64,000 nucleotides of DNA, taken from assembly GCF_032337135.1 (NCBI RefSeq), contig NZ_JAVXZZ010000001.1, positions 1,713,076 through 1,777,075 of the forward strand, given 5' to 3'. Position numbers and translations under genes: made by a program. The notes beneath the pieces were generated by a model. It was not told the origin of the DNA. It did not search any database and saw only the letters and a program-made list of their open reading frames with translations. Shown here one piece after another: positions 8,669 through 17,040 of the stretch; within the stretch, counting starts at the first letter, position 1; each line of letters starts with the position of its first letter. The stretch comes from Allorhodoferax sp032337135. GTDB taxonomy: Bacteria; Pseudomonadota; Gammaproteobacteria; Burkholderiales; Burkholderiaceae_C.

Positions 8669-8953
8669 TCAGTGCACCGAGGTCGGAATCTGGGCCAGGC
8701 CCGCATACTGGGCCAAGGTGTCCTCGACTTCGTCCTGGGTCGGCGACTGCCGCTGCCAGGCCTGCAGGTGTTCCTGGAACAGCTCGGCCCAGGGGCCGTC
8801 CAGGAACACTTCCTTGCCGCTGCGCTTGTCCAGCAGCTCGAAACCGTGGCGTTGCAAACGATGTTCGTCGGGCACCGATGGAGCCAGGCCCTTGTCCCAG
8901 GTGCCCAGCACATGGATCAGGCAGAAGGTGTCCGAGTCGTACAAGGTGTTCAT
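8669..8953 (-). CDS. DUF3567 family protein
   Basis: 94-residue protein starting at MNTLYDSDTFCLIHV; the ATG at 8953 gives the N-terminus usual for the family, and the frame extends 13 codons upstream without support. Conserved features visible are the MxxLYxSD start, FELLDKRSGKEVFLDG and the acidic segment SPTQDEVEDTLAQY. DUF3567 is a small cytoplasmic family found almost only in Burkholderiales; its function is unknown. It lies 48 nt upstream of purU on the same strand. Confidence 0.8.
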   Translation of the reverse strand: MNTLYDSDTFCLIHVLGTWDKGLAPSVPDEHRLQRHGFELLDKRSGKEVFLDGPWAELFQEHLQAWQRQSPTQDEVEDTLAQYAGLAQIPTSVH

Positions 8954-9011
8954 GGCACTCCCCCGAATGGTGTTCCGTACTGGGGTAGACATGGGGGTAA
9001 GCCTGCGGGCT

Positions 9012-10076
9012 TCAAGGGGTGGCAGGGGGGCGCTCGGTGGCCCGCCACAGCTGATCCACCATGTCGCCGTTGGACTGGGTCAGCCGGATGCGCACGGGCA
9101 GGTAGTCCAGTTCAGGGGCCAGCCATACTTCAGCGCGGGAGTCGTAGTCGCCGAGCGGGTCCTTGGTCAGCCGCAGCGCGCGTACCTGCCCACCCGGCAG
9201 GGCAATGGTCTCGGCAGGCAAGACCTTGAAGGTCCAGGTCTCTGAGGAGCGCGGGCCGACCGCCTGAAAACTCAGGGTCGATCCTGGTGGGTAACGCTCC
9301 TGACCGGCGGCCAGCAGCCCGGCGAGCTGGAAGAAGATGCTCAGCTGGTCCTGTGCCCCAGCTTGCAGCGGTTCGTCGGGCGTGTTGGCGCTGTAGGTCA
9401 CCTTGCCTTTTCCGCGCTCGAAATGGGCTGCCACCTCACTGCGCACCTTGTCGCCAAAGCGGACCGGTTCCAGCCCTTGCGCGCCAATCAGCCCCTTGCT
9501 GGTCTGCACGCGTGAGCCGAGCAGGAAAATCCGGATCTCCATCCGGGCATCGTAGGTCTTGCCGTCCTGGCGCCACAGCAACTCTCCCTGTGCCGACACC
9601 GGAATATGCTTGGTTTCGCCCTTGATGTCGTACAGCAGGCGCACGCTTGGGGGAAGGGTCGGCGTCCTGGGAGATGCCGACGTCGCCGGTTGCGCGGCAA
9701 TGCCGGCTTTGGGTGATTCGGCAGTCTCTTCGGTACGGGCGGCCGCCAACAGTTGCGTTTCCTCCATCGGGGCCGTGCGCGGCGCGATGGCGGAGTCCGG
9801 CACCGTCGCGCTCGGGGTGGAAGGCTTGTGCGATGCACTCGCTGGTTGTGGTCGATTCTGCTTGGCGATGCGGTCACCGGCTGGCGCACGTGGCTCGACG
9901 GGTACCCATCGCGTCTCGAACACCATGCCGGTATTGGTCATCGCTGCCGGCATGCCGGATTGCAGTGTGGCGGCAGACAACACCGCCCAATGCCCAAGTA
10001 TCACGATCGCCAGCACCGACCCGGCCTGACGCCAGCGTACGGGACGACGGTGGCGAATTGTGGCAGCGGCAGACAT
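9012..10076 (-). CDS. DUF3108 domain protein, membrane-anchored
   Basis: About 354 residues from the ATG at 10076; a GTG eight codons upstream is the alternative. A short basic N-terminus and one membrane helix (SVLAIVILGHWAVLSAATL, about residues 20-38) are followed by a low-complexity Pro/Ser/Ala linker (to about residue 135). The C-terminal DUF3108 domain contains VRLLYDIKG, YSANTPDEPLQAGAQDQLS and AEVWLAPELDYLPVRIRLTQ. DUF3108 proteins are periplasmic and poorly characterised, and are often found near nucleotide-metabolism genes. Divergent from the FAH-like gene. Confidence 0.75.
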   Translation of the reverse strand: MSAAATIRHRRPVRWRQAGSVLAIVILGHWAVLSAATLQSGMPAAMTNTGMVFETRWVPVEPRAPAGDRIAKQNRPQPASASHKPSTPSATVPDSAIAPRTAPMEETQLLAAARTEETAESPKAGIAAQPATSASPRTPTLPPSVRLLYDIKGETKHIPVSAQGELLWRQDGKTYDARMEIRIFLLGSRVQTSKGLIGAQGLEPVRFGDKVRSEVAAHFERGKGKVTYSANTPDEPLQAGAQDQLSIFFQLAGLLAAGQERYPPGSTLSFQAVGPRSSETWTFKVLPAETIALPGGQVRALRLTKDPLGDYDSRAEVWLAPELDYLPVRIRLTQSNGDMVDQLWRATERPPATP

Positions 10077-10141
10077 GGGGGCATTCACTTTCGGGGTCAC
10101 AGGGCTTGGAGCTCAGTGTAAATCAGGGTGACAATTCGCCT

Positions 10142-11095
10142 ATGAAACTTGCGAGCTATTCCGATGGATCACGCGATGGGCAACTGGTGGTGGTCTCGCG
10201 CGACCTGACCCAGGCCCACTATGCCACCCACGTCGCCACGCGCCTGCAGGCGGTGCTGGAAGACTGGAACTTCCTGGCCCCGCAATTGCAGGACCTGTAC
10301 GACAGCCTCAACGCAGGCCGTTGCCGCCAGGCATTTGCCTTCGACCCCGAGCGCTGCATGGCCCCCTTGCCGCGCAGCTACCACCACGTCCAGGCTTGCG
10401 CCTACGCCGACGTGGCTGCTGCTGGTGCTCCGCAGCGCCTGGCATCTACAGTGCAGGCCGGGGATGGCTTATGGGGCCCGCATGCGGTGGTGGCGCCAGC
10501 CCATGCTGCCTTGGGGCTGGACTTCGAGGCACAGTGGGGTGTGATTACCTCGGATGTACCTGTCGCCGCCTCCCCTGAGCGCGCTCTGGACGCCGTGCGT
10601 CTGGTGGTGCTGTGCCAGAGCATGGTGTTGCGCTCCGGTGACGGAGGCGAACAGGAAGCGAGACTGGGGACAGCCTGTGCACCGGTGGCCATGACGCCCG
10701 ATGAGCTGGGACCGCAGTGGGAGCGGGGGCGCTTGCAGGCGTCCTTGGTAACCCACTGGAACGGACGGAAGCTGGGCATGAGCGATACCGCGGTCGACAT
10801 GGTGTGGCCGCTCGGAAAGGTGATTTCCCAACTGGTGGCCTGGCGACCGCTCTCGACGGGGAGCTTGGTCACCTTGGGGCCGGTGCGCAACCTGGGCGAA
10901 GGGGCACCGGGCGCACAGCGCCCCAAGGGTTTTCACGCGCTGGCTGACAAGCGGGCGCTGGAGCTGGCGCAGGACGGTCAGGCCACAACGACCTTCCTGC
11001 AAGCGGGTGACGACGTATCCAGTGAACTTCGTGGCCGCGATGGCGCCAGCCTGTGCGGGACGGTACGCTGTGAAGTGGCAGCTAGCCCTGACTGA
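10142..11095 (+). CDS. FAH-fold protein with altered metal ligands (probable non-catalytic paralogue)
   Basis: 317-residue member of the fumarylacetoacetate hydrolase family. N-terminus MKLASYSDGSRDGQLVVVSRDL and middle VTHWNGRKLGMSD match a subfamily common in Comamonadaceae. The family normally has an E-x-E pair and an Asp (in a xNDVxxR motif) binding Mg or Mn. Here the first motif reads FEAQWGV, so the second Glu is Gln131, and the second reads LCQSMVLR, with Ser160 where Asp is expected. The segment after residue 85 is also shorter than usual. The frame is intact, so this looks like a repurposed or decaying paralogue. Its end overlaps marC by 14 nt. Confidence 0.75.
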   Translation: MKLASYSDGSRDGQLVVVSRDLTQAHYATHVATRLQAVLEDWNFLAPQLQDLYDSLNAGRCRQAFAFDPERCMAPLPRSYHHVQACAYADVAAAGAPQRLASTVQAGDGLWGPHAVVAPAHAALGLDFEAQWGVITSDVPVAASPERALDAVRLVVLCQSMVLRSGDGGEQEARLGTACAPVAMTPDELGPQWERGRLQASLVTHWNGRKLGMSDTAVDMVWPLGKVISQLVAWRPLSTGSLVTLGPVRNLGEGAPGAQRPKGFHALADKRALELAQDGQATTTFLQAGDDVSSELRGRDGASLCGTVRCEVAASPD

Positions 11096-11687
11096 TGCGC
11101 TGGACGAAGACCTTGATGCCACTGAGCATCATCTCGATCGACACCGACACCAGCACCAGACCCATCAGTCGCTCCAGGGCGTGAACCACGCGTGAGCCCA
11201 CCAGACGTTGCACGCGCTCAGCACCCACAAGCACCACTGCGCTCACTGCCATGGTGACACACAGTGCGGCAATCCACTCAAGCCGCTTTTCCGGTTGCTG
11301 GGATACCAGCAACAGCACAGTGGCCAGGGCCGAGGGGCCGGCGATCATGGGGATAGCCAGCGGAACGATCAGCGGCTCACCGAAAGTTTCCGGCTCCGGC
11401 GCGTCCGGCGGTGGGAATACCATGCGCAGGGCGATCAGGAACAGGATGACGCCGCCGCCGATCTGCAGTGACAGTTCGCTCAGGTTCATCAGCTCCAGAA
11501 AACGCTGGCCGACAAACATGAAGGTCAGCAGCAGCACGAAGGCGATCAGTATTTCACGCAGGATCACACGCGGGCGCCGCTCCGGCGCCACATGCTTGAG
11601 CGCGTTGGCAAAAACGGGGATATTGCCGATCGGGTCCGTGATCAGGATCAGCAAAACCGTGGCGGATGCAAAGGTGTATTCCATCAT
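11082..11687 (-). CDS. MarC family integral membrane protein
   Basis: 201 residues starting MMEYTFASATVLLILI. Six hydrophobic segments; family motifs ITDPIGNIPVF (about 17-27) and LAIPMIAGPSALATVLLL (about 105-122) are visible. MarC/YhgN proteins are inner-membrane proteins of unknown transport function; the old link to multiple antibiotic resistance has not held up. The two adjacent ATGs (11687, 11684) are both possible starts. Tail-to-tail overlap with the FAH-like gene. Confidence 0.88.
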   Translation of the reverse strand: MMEYTFASATVLLILITDPIGNIPVFANALKHVAPERRPRVILREILIAFVLLLTFMFVGQRFLELMNLSELSLQIGGGVILFLIALRMVFPPPDAPEPETFGEPLIVPLAIPMIAGPSALATVLLLVSQQPEKRLEWIAALCVTMAVSAVVLVGAERVQRLVGSRVVHALERLMGLVLVSVSIEMMLSGIKVFVQRISQG

Positions 11688-11725
11688 TCCCCCAGCATAG
11701 CAGGGGCGCCAAGGCTGCGTCGGCT

Positions 11726-12085
11726 TCAGGCTTTCTCTGCCGCTTCCTGGCAATGGATGCAGCGCGCCGCTTCGGGGGCTGCGTGCAGCCGTTGGGGTGT
11801 GATGGCGGCGCCACAATCGACGCACTCGCCGTAGGTGCCCGCAGCGATCCGGGCCAGTGCGGCATCAATGGCCGCGACCTCCTGGGTCTCGTGATCGTCG
11901 AGCGCCAATTCGAGGTCGCGCGCTGTCGCCATTTGGGCATCCGAGTCCTGGGAGCGTGCAAAGTGCTCGGCGGACGCTTCGGCGCGTCCGACGTTGCCGC
12001 CGCGCAGGGTCTGCAGTTGTTGCAGCAGGCGGCTACGCTGTTCTGTCAGTTGGGTGCGCAGGGCGGTGATGTCCAGTTGGGTCAT
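11726..12085 (-). CDS. DksA/TraR family zinc-finger protein
   Basis: 119 residues. A long N-terminal coiled-coil part (about 1-85) carries acidic residues near its tip, followed by a C4 zinc finger with C-x2-C-x17-C-x2-C spacing (CVDC ... CIHC, about 90-115). It is shorter than true DksA (about 150 residues) and resembles the secondary DksA-like proteins that bind the RNA polymerase secondary channel. Whether it keeps DksA activity cannot be told from sequence. Confidence 0.85.
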   Translation of the reverse strand: MTQLDITALRTQLTEQRSRLLQQLQTLRGGNVGRAEASAEHFARSQDSDAQMATARDLELALDDHETQEVAAIDAALARIAAGTYGECVDCGAAITPQRLHAAPEAARCIHCQEAAEKA

Positions 12086-12218
12086 GGTAAGTCTGCCAGT
12101 CAGTCAAGGGTTGATGGGAGCATCTTGCGACGCCTGCGTGCGGTCAACTTTGATGTGCATCAAGTATCGCGACTGTTGGCGCTGGTGTCCTGGGGGCGTC
12201 GTGCTGGATAATGCGGCC

Positions 12219-12569
12219 ATGCTGTTACAGACCCTGCGCCAATCGCGCACACTGGCCCGCTGGGTGCTGGTGTGGTTTGTCATGGCCATGGGCGTGGCAG
12301 TCGCCGCGCCCACCTTGCAGCCCATCAGCCTCGACACGGTATGCAGCGCGGCCGCGGCGGCATCGACCGACGAGGGCTTGCCTGCAGCACCGGTACACCA
12401 CACGCTCCAGTGCGTGATGTGCCTGGGGCTCATGGCGCCGCCTGCGGCAGACCCTGCCCCGATGCCCAAGGTTGGCGCTGCGCCAACGCGGGTGGCAGCT
12501 GGTGTCGCTGCCGTGCAGCTTGCGCCGCGAAATTCGCCACTGGTTGCGCGGGCGCCCCCGCGGGCCTGA
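12219..12569 (+). CDS. DUF2946-like small membrane/exported protein (copper cluster)
   Basis: 116 residues. The N-terminus has a hydrophobic segment (WVLVWFVMAMGVAVAA, about 14-29). The middle has a His/Cys motif HHTLQCVMCLGLMAPP (about 60-75), typical of DUF2946 proteins, which usually sit beside copper-handling genes. The ATG at 12219 is chosen because the preceding frame lacks a signal-like start. It is followed on the same strand by YcnI and PCu(A)C genes, suggesting a copper uptake or detoxification unit. The assignment rests on the motif and the context. Confidence 0.65.
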   Translation: MLLQTLRQSRTLARWVLVWFVMAMGVAVAAPTLQPISLDTVCSAAAAASTDEGLPAAPVHHTLQCVMCLGLMAPPAADPAPMPKVGAAPTRVAAGVAAVQLAPRNSPLVARAPPRA

Positions 12570-12709
12570 GTTTCGTCGCCCCACTTGGGGCGCCCCCTCT
12601 CCATTTGCGTTCGACACGCCGCGTCATGCCCCGGGCATGCCTGCAGCGGCGCTATCGACTCCCCATGTGTGCCGGGCATTTCCTGGCAAATTTCTTCTCA
12701 TCTTTCGTC

Positions 12710-13258
12710 ATGCGTTTTACCGATGCTTCCAAAATCGTAGCTGCATTCGCTTTTTCCACCTGGGCTACCGCCGCTTGTTCCCATGTAACCCTGCAGGACC
12801 CGCTGGCCGGTTCCGGCGCCACCTACCGCGCTGTTCTGCGCGTCGGGCATGGTTGCGATGGATCATCCACCGTGGCCATGCGGGTCACGATCCCGGCCGG
12901 ATTCAATGGTGCCCAGCCGATGGTGAAACCGGGTTGGAAGCTGTCCACCAAGGTCGGCGTGCTGGCGGAGCCCTATGTGGCCCATGGCACCACGTTCACC
13001 GAAGGTGTGCAGGAAATCACCTGGACCGCCAATACTGCTGCCGATGCCCTGCCCGATGCACTGTATGACGAGTTCGTGCTGCGCGGTACGCCCAAGAAGG
13101 CCGGGCCCCTGTGGTTCAAGGTCGAGCAGTTGTGCGAGAAGGGCAGCAACCCCTGGGTGGAGGTGCCGGCCAGCGGTACCTCGACCAAGGGACTGAAAAT
13201 GCCCGCAGCCTTGCTGGAGGTGATTGACCTGCAGCCGAGCTCGGCGCACAGCCATTGA
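12710..13258 (+). CDS. YcnI family copper-binding protein (DUF1775)
   Basis: 182 residues from the ATG at 12710 (MRFTDASKIVAAF). A signal peptide ends around ATAACS, exposing the histidine of SHVTLQDPLAG near the mature N-terminus; YcnI proteins use this His in copper binding. Further family features are YRAVLRVGHGCDGSSTVAMRV and WKLSTKV. The C-terminal Trp-containing part (GPLWFKVEQLCEKG) is conserved. It lies between the DUF2946-like gene and the PCu(A)C chaperone gene, a known partnership. Longer upstream extensions of the frame overlap DUF2946 and are rejected. Confidence 0.88.
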   Translation: MRFTDASKIVAAFAFSTWATAACSHVTLQDPLAGSGATYRAVLRVGHGCDGSSTVAMRVTIPAGFNGAQPMVKPGWKLSTKVGVLAEPYVAHGTTFTEGVQEITWTANTAADALPDALYDEFVLRGTPKKAGPLWFKVEQLCEKGSNPWVEVPASGTSTKGLKMPAALLEVIDLQPSSAHSH

Positions 13259-13285
13259 TCCCGATTCACCCTATAGGAGAAAGAC

Positions 13286-13762
13286 ATGCGTCAATTTGCC
13301 AAACCCCGTGCCATGCTGACCACCGCAATCCTGCTGACTTGCCTGGGCTCGGCCTGGGCTCAGAACGTGGAAGTTCAAGGAGCCTGGGCCCGAGCCACCG
13401 TGCAGGGCCAGAAGGCGACCGGAGCGTTCATGACGCTCAGTGCCAAGGAGGCGACCCGATTGGTGGCGGTGTCGTCACCCGTCGCAGGGGTCGCAGAAGT
13501 GCATGAGATGGCCATGGAAGGTGACGTCATGAGGATGCGGCCGGTTGCGGGGCTGGATCTGCCCGCCGGCAAGGCCATCGAACTCAAGCCAGGCGGATAC
13601 CACGTCATGCTCATGGATCTGAAGCTGCCGCTTCAGAAGGACACCGTCATCCCGCTGACCCTCACCGTCAGGAATGCCAAGGGCGTAGAGAGCAAGCAGG
13701 AACTCAAGGTGCCGGTGAAAACGGCAGCGCCCATGCCCATGGGAGAGCACATGGGCCACTGA
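13286..13762 (+). CDS. PCu(A)C periplasmic copper chaperone
   Basis: 158 residues with a signal peptide ending SAWAQ (about residue 26). The copper site motif H-M-x10-M-x21-H-x-M is represented by HEMAMEGDVMRM and GGYHVMLM (about 73-110). An additional Met/His tail (PMPMGEHMGH) could bind copper weakly. These chaperones deliver Cu(I) to the CuA or CuB centre of cytochrome oxidases. A ribosome-binding site (AGGAGAAAG) lies before the ATG; the gap to YcnI is 27 nt, so co-transcription is likely. Confidence 0.92.
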   Translation: MRQFAKPRAMLTTAILLTCLGSAWAQNVEVQGAWARATVQGQKATGAFMTLSAKEATRLVAVSSPVAGVAEVHEMAMEGDVMRMRPVAGLDLPAGKAIELKPGGYHVMLMDLKLPLQKDTVIPLTLTVRNAKGVESKQELKVPVKTAAPMPMGEHMGH

Positions 13763-13863
13763 GCGCCGGTAGCACGGATTCCCTTTTTGCCTGCGCACAG
13801 ACCATGGACAGCCCCCGCCACGCCGTTGCCTTACCACTGATCGGTTCCGGGCGGGACCCATGG

Positions 13864-13889
13864 CTGCCATGGTCTGGCAGGCTTTTTTT
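13864..13889 (+). terminator. Probable terminator after the copper cluster
   Basis: 6-bp stem CTGCCA / TGGCAG with a 5-nt loop followed by GC and seven T residues. It lies 100 nt after the PCu(A)C gene in an otherwise featureless 230-bp gap before phaM. The stem is short, hence moderate confidence. Confidence 0.5.
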
Positions 13890-13993
13890 GTCCCTGTACG
13901 CGGCGCGCGGTTCGGGCCTGTTTCGATTGCCGGGTGGGCCCGCCATGGAGTAAGCTGTGTCTCGCAGCCCTGCGAGGGCTTTTTGGAGGCACC

Positions 13994-14683
13994 ATGAGCG
14001 ATCCCACCGCACCCGGTTTCGGCAAGTTTGTTCCGGGCTACGATTTCCTGCAGAACCTGGCCAAAGGAGCCACCACCGGAATTCCCCAGATGCCGAACCT
14101 CGGGAATTGGGTGGCGCCCACCCTCAACGTCGAGGAACTCGACAAGCGCATCGAGGAGCTCAAGGGGGTGCACTTCTGGCTGGAGCAGAACTCACGCGCC
14201 CTGGGAGCCACCATCCAGGCGCTAGAGGTGCAGAAGATGACCCTGAACACCCTCAAGGGCATGAACTTCAACATCGGTGACGTCGCCAACGCACTCAAGC
14301 TCAAGGCGGCTGATTCGGTCTACTCGGGCGTGCAGCGGGTCAGTGAACGCGCGGCGAACACCGCCAAGACCATTGCGGACGCTGCCAACGGCAAGGACAA
14401 GGCCGCGCCCCGGGCCCGCAAGGCCAAGGGCCCGGCGGCTACGGTAGCTGGTCTGGTGGACCCTCTGCAGCTCTGGGGTTCACTCACGCAGCAATTCCAG
14501 CACATCGCCGCCAATGCGCTGAAGGACGCTTCGACCAAGACAGCGGTCGATGCGACCAGGAACGTGGCGACGGGTATTGCCAAGGAAGCCCTCAAGACTG
14601 CGGCCGGAAGTGCCGAGAAGAAGACCACAGCACGTCCAGGTGTGGCGAAGAAGGCTGCTCGCAAGAAGCCCGCGCCGCGTTGA
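13994..14683 (+). CDS. phaM: PhaM-type polyhydroxybutyrate granule protein
   Basis: 229 residues from the ATG at 13994, preceded by TTGGAGG. The N-terminal part (FVPGYDFLQNLAKG, then NLGNWVAPTLNVEELDKRIEELKGVHFWLEQN) is the PhaM family signature. The C-terminus is Lys/Ala-rich (KKAARKKPAPR), like histone-type DNA-binding tails. PhaM binds PHB synthase PhaC and the nucleoid and helps segregate storage granules to daughter cells. No other pha gene is in the window. Confidence 0.85.
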   Translation: MSDPTAPGFGKFVPGYDFLQNLAKGATTGIPQMPNLGNWVAPTLNVEELDKRIEELKGVHFWLEQNSRALGATIQALEVQKMTLNTLKGMNFNIGDVANALKLKAADSVYSGVQRVSERAANTAKTIADAANGKDKAAPRARKAKGPAATVAGLVDPLQLWGSLTQQFQHIAANALKDASTKTAVDATRNVATGIAKEALKTAAGSAEKKTTARPGVAKKAARKKPAPR

Positions 14684-14762
14684 CGGGGTCGGCAGTCCCT
14701 GTGATTGCCGCCAAGCCTACTATCTTCACGGCGTCGGCGCGCTGCAACCATTTGAGGTGTTC

Positions 14763-16526
14763 ATGAAGAATTTGAGTATCAAGGCACGCATCACGTTGGG
14801 GCTGGCCGCCATTCTGGCGTTTGCGCTGGCCAGCGCGGCGTTTTCGATCTACCGCAACGTCAGCGCCAAGTTCGAGTCCGCCCAGGTCGCCACATCGTGG
14901 ATCCCGGCCATCGAAAACCTGGGCAATATGCGTGGCTACTTGGGCGACCATTACCTGCTGGTCAACGACCGCATCAGCGGGCGCGACGCCAGCCCCGGTG
15001 CCGTGTTTGACAAGAAGATGCAGGACCTGGAGGCCAAGCTCGTGGCGGCCACGGAAATCTATGCGAAGACCCTGGAAGACTACCTGCCCGATGACCCCAA
15101 GGGACCGATCGAGAAGGGTTTGTACGCGGACTACGTGAAGCACCGCGACGCTTACCTCAAGGCCAGTGCGACCGCCGTTGCCGGTGCCCGCGATGCCGCC
15201 GGGGCCGATGAAACGCTGGAGATCATCAAAGGCGAATTCACCAAAACCGGCCCGGAAACCTTCCGCCAGGCCTTCGCCGCGATGGAGACCATTCTGAAGT
15301 TCAATCTGCAGGGGACGACCGACGCGGCCAACAAGGTCTCGTCCTTGGTGAAGGAAACCGAAACGGTCACCATCGCGTCGCTGCTGTTGATGATTGCGCT
15401 GGGTGCCTATCTGCTGTGGGCCATTCCGCGAAGCGTGAGCGGCCCGGTGCAGGCAGCGGTGGACTTGGCCCAGAGCATTGCCAACGGCGACCTGACCCGT
15501 GCCGTTCCCAGCCAGGGCAAGGACGAGTTGGGGCAACTATTGGGGCATCTGGAAGCCATGCGTTCCAAGCTGGCAGTGCTGGTGGCCAATGTCCGCCAGG
15601 GTTCGGAAAGCGTGGCCACGGCCAGTTCCGAAATTGCCCACGGCAACCAGGATCTTTCCAATCGCACCGAGCAACAGGCTGCGGCGCTTGAGGAGACCAG
15701 CGCCTCCATGAGCGATCTGGGCAGCACCGTGAACCAGAACGCCGATTCTGCCCGCCAGGCCAACCAGTTGGCCATGACGGCGTCGACGGTGGCGGTGCAG
15801 GGGGGCGAGGTAGTGGGCCAGGTGGTCAACACCATGAAGGACATCAACGACTCCTCACGCCGTATCGCGGACATCATTTCCGTCATCGACGGCATCGCCT
15901 TCCAGACCAACATACTGGCGCTGAACGCGGCAGTAGAGGCCGCGCGCGCTGGTGAGCAGGGGCGTGGATTTGCCGTGGTGGCTTCCGAAGTGCGTGCCCT
16001 GGCGGGCCGCTCGGCCGAGGCGGCCAAGGAAATCAAGACCCTCATCAATGCCAGCGTGGAGAAGGTCGAGCATGGAACGGCCCTGGTCGACCAGGCTGGC
16101 TCGACGATGACCGAGGTGGTTGCCTCCATCCGCCGGGTGACCGACATCATGGGTGAGATCAGCGCTGCGTCCACCGAGCAGTCCAACAGCGTGAACCAGG
16201 TAGGCGAAGCGGTGCGGCACATGGACCAGGCGACGCAGCAGAACGCGGCACTGGTGGAAGAGATGGCGGCCGCTGCCTCGAGCCTGAAGTCCCAGGCCCA
16301 GGAGTTGGTGGGGCTGGTATCCACCTTCAAGGTCAGCAGCGATACCCACGCCACCTTGGCGCACCATGAAATCAAACACGTGCAGGCGCCGCCGCCTCCC
16401 AAGGCTGCGCCGCGCCCTCTGCCAAAACCCGCAGCGGCTTTGGCTCCAAAGCCGCTGGCAGCCGCACCGAAATCCACTCCCAAGCCAGCACCTGCTGCTT
16501 CGGAAGACGATTGGGAAACCTTTTGA
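14763..16526 (+). CDS. Methyl-accepting chemotaxis protein 2 (DDWETF tail)
   Basis: 587-residue chemoreceptor starting MKNLSIKARITLGL. Membrane helix 1 is about 12-32 and helix 2 about 196-216. The periplasmic four-helix sensor (about 33-195) contains NLGNMRGYLGDHYLLVN. HAMP and signalling domains follow, with the conserved tip FQTNILALNAAVEAARAGEQ. A Pro/Ala/Lys linker (about 535-580) leads to the C-terminal DDWETF, the tether for CheR and CheB. A stem-loop follows. Ligand unknown. Confidence 0.93.
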   Translation: MKNLSIKARITLGLAAILAFALASAAFSIYRNVSAKFESAQVATSWIPAIENLGNMRGYLGDHYLLVNDRISGRDASPGAVFDKKMQDLEAKLVAATEIYAKTLEDYLPDDPKGPIEKGLYADYVKHRDAYLKASATAVAGARDAAGADETLEIIKGEFTKTGPETFRQAFAAMETILKFNLQGTTDAANKVSSLVKETETVTIASLLLMIALGAYLLWAIPRSVSGPVQAAVDLAQSIANGDLTRAVPSQGKDELGQLLGHLEAMRSKLAVLVANVRQGSESVATASSEIAHGNQDLSNRTEQQAAALEETSASMSDLGSTVNQNADSARQANQLAMTASTVAVQGGEVVGQVVNTMKDINDSSRRIADIISVIDGIAFQTNILALNAAVEAARAGEQGRGFAVVASEVRALAGRSAEAAKEIKTLINASVEKVEHGTALVDQAGSTMTEVVASIRRVTDIMGEISAASTEQSNSVNQVGEAVRHMDQATQQNAALVEEMAAAASSLKSQAQELVGLVSTFKVSSDTHATLAHHEIKHVQAPPPPKAAPRPLPKPAAALAPKPLAAAPKSTPKPAPAASEDDWETF

Positions 16527-16593
16527 GAAAAGCTTGCACTAGTTCAAGCGGTTTGGGCCGCGATGGTTCTACAGTGGACCCATCGACAACAAC

Positions 16594-16616
16594 AAAGGGC
16601 GCCAGGAGCGCCCTTT
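16594..16616 (+). terminator. Probable terminator after receptor 2
   Basis: 9-bp inverted repeat AAAGGGCGC / GCGCCCTTT with a 5-nt loop, ending in a short T run. It lies 68 nt after the receptor gene and 17 nt before the DUF2249 gene. Confidence 0.6.
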
Positions 16617-16632
16617 GCATTGAAGGACTGCC

Positions 16633-16968
16633 ATGGAAACCGCACTGCCCCAACTCAAGACCCCGTTCCCCTTTGACGCCCGCGGCGTCGCCAAGCGCTT
16701 CCGCCACGCTGCCATCTTCGGTGCGCTGGAATCGCTCGATGATGGCGACACCATGCGTTTCGTGAACGACCACGACCCCGTGCCGCTGATCAACCAGATG
16801 CGTCAGCGCTACGGCAACCAGGTGGCGGTGAACTACGTGGCCCGCGAGCCCGGCAACATCGTCATCGACTTCACCATCCAGGCCAACGCCGACGCGGAAC
16901 CCCTGCCGCCCCTGGAGCAGGGCGGGGCCTGTGGCGGCAGTGGCTGTGGTTGCGCCGGCAAGCATTGA
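16633..16968 (+). CDS. DUF2249 domain protein with Cys-rich tail
   Basis: 111 residues. The DUF2249 core is seen in ARGVAKRFRHAAIFGALESL and MRFVNDHDPVPLINQM. The C-terminus is GGACGGSGCGCAGKH, four cysteines in a Gly-rich tail. DUF2249 proteins are small cytoplasmic proteins of the SirA/TusA-like fold; many have links to nitrogen-oxide or metal metabolism, but no function is established. The Cys-rich tail suggests metal or redox chemistry. Followed by a strong terminator. Confidence 0.78.
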   Translation: METALPQLKTPFPFDARGVAKRFRHAAIFGALESLDDGDTMRFVNDHDPVPLINQMRQRYGNQVAVNYVAREPGNIVIDFTIQANADAEPLPPLEQGGACGGSGCGCAGKH

Positions 16969-16993
16969 GTGCTGAGCAGCCACCCATGAAAAC

Positions 16994-17016
16994 AAAACCC
17001 GGCCAAGGCCGGGTTT
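16994..17016. terminator. Terminator between DUF2249 gene and tgt
   Basis: Inverted repeat AAAACCCGGCC / GGCCGGGTTTT with a 2-nt centre and a T run on the plus strand; A-rich on the left, so it may serve both convergent genes. Confidence 0.8.
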
Positions 17017-17040
17017 TTGCTTTGCGGCTTGGTGCGCAGC

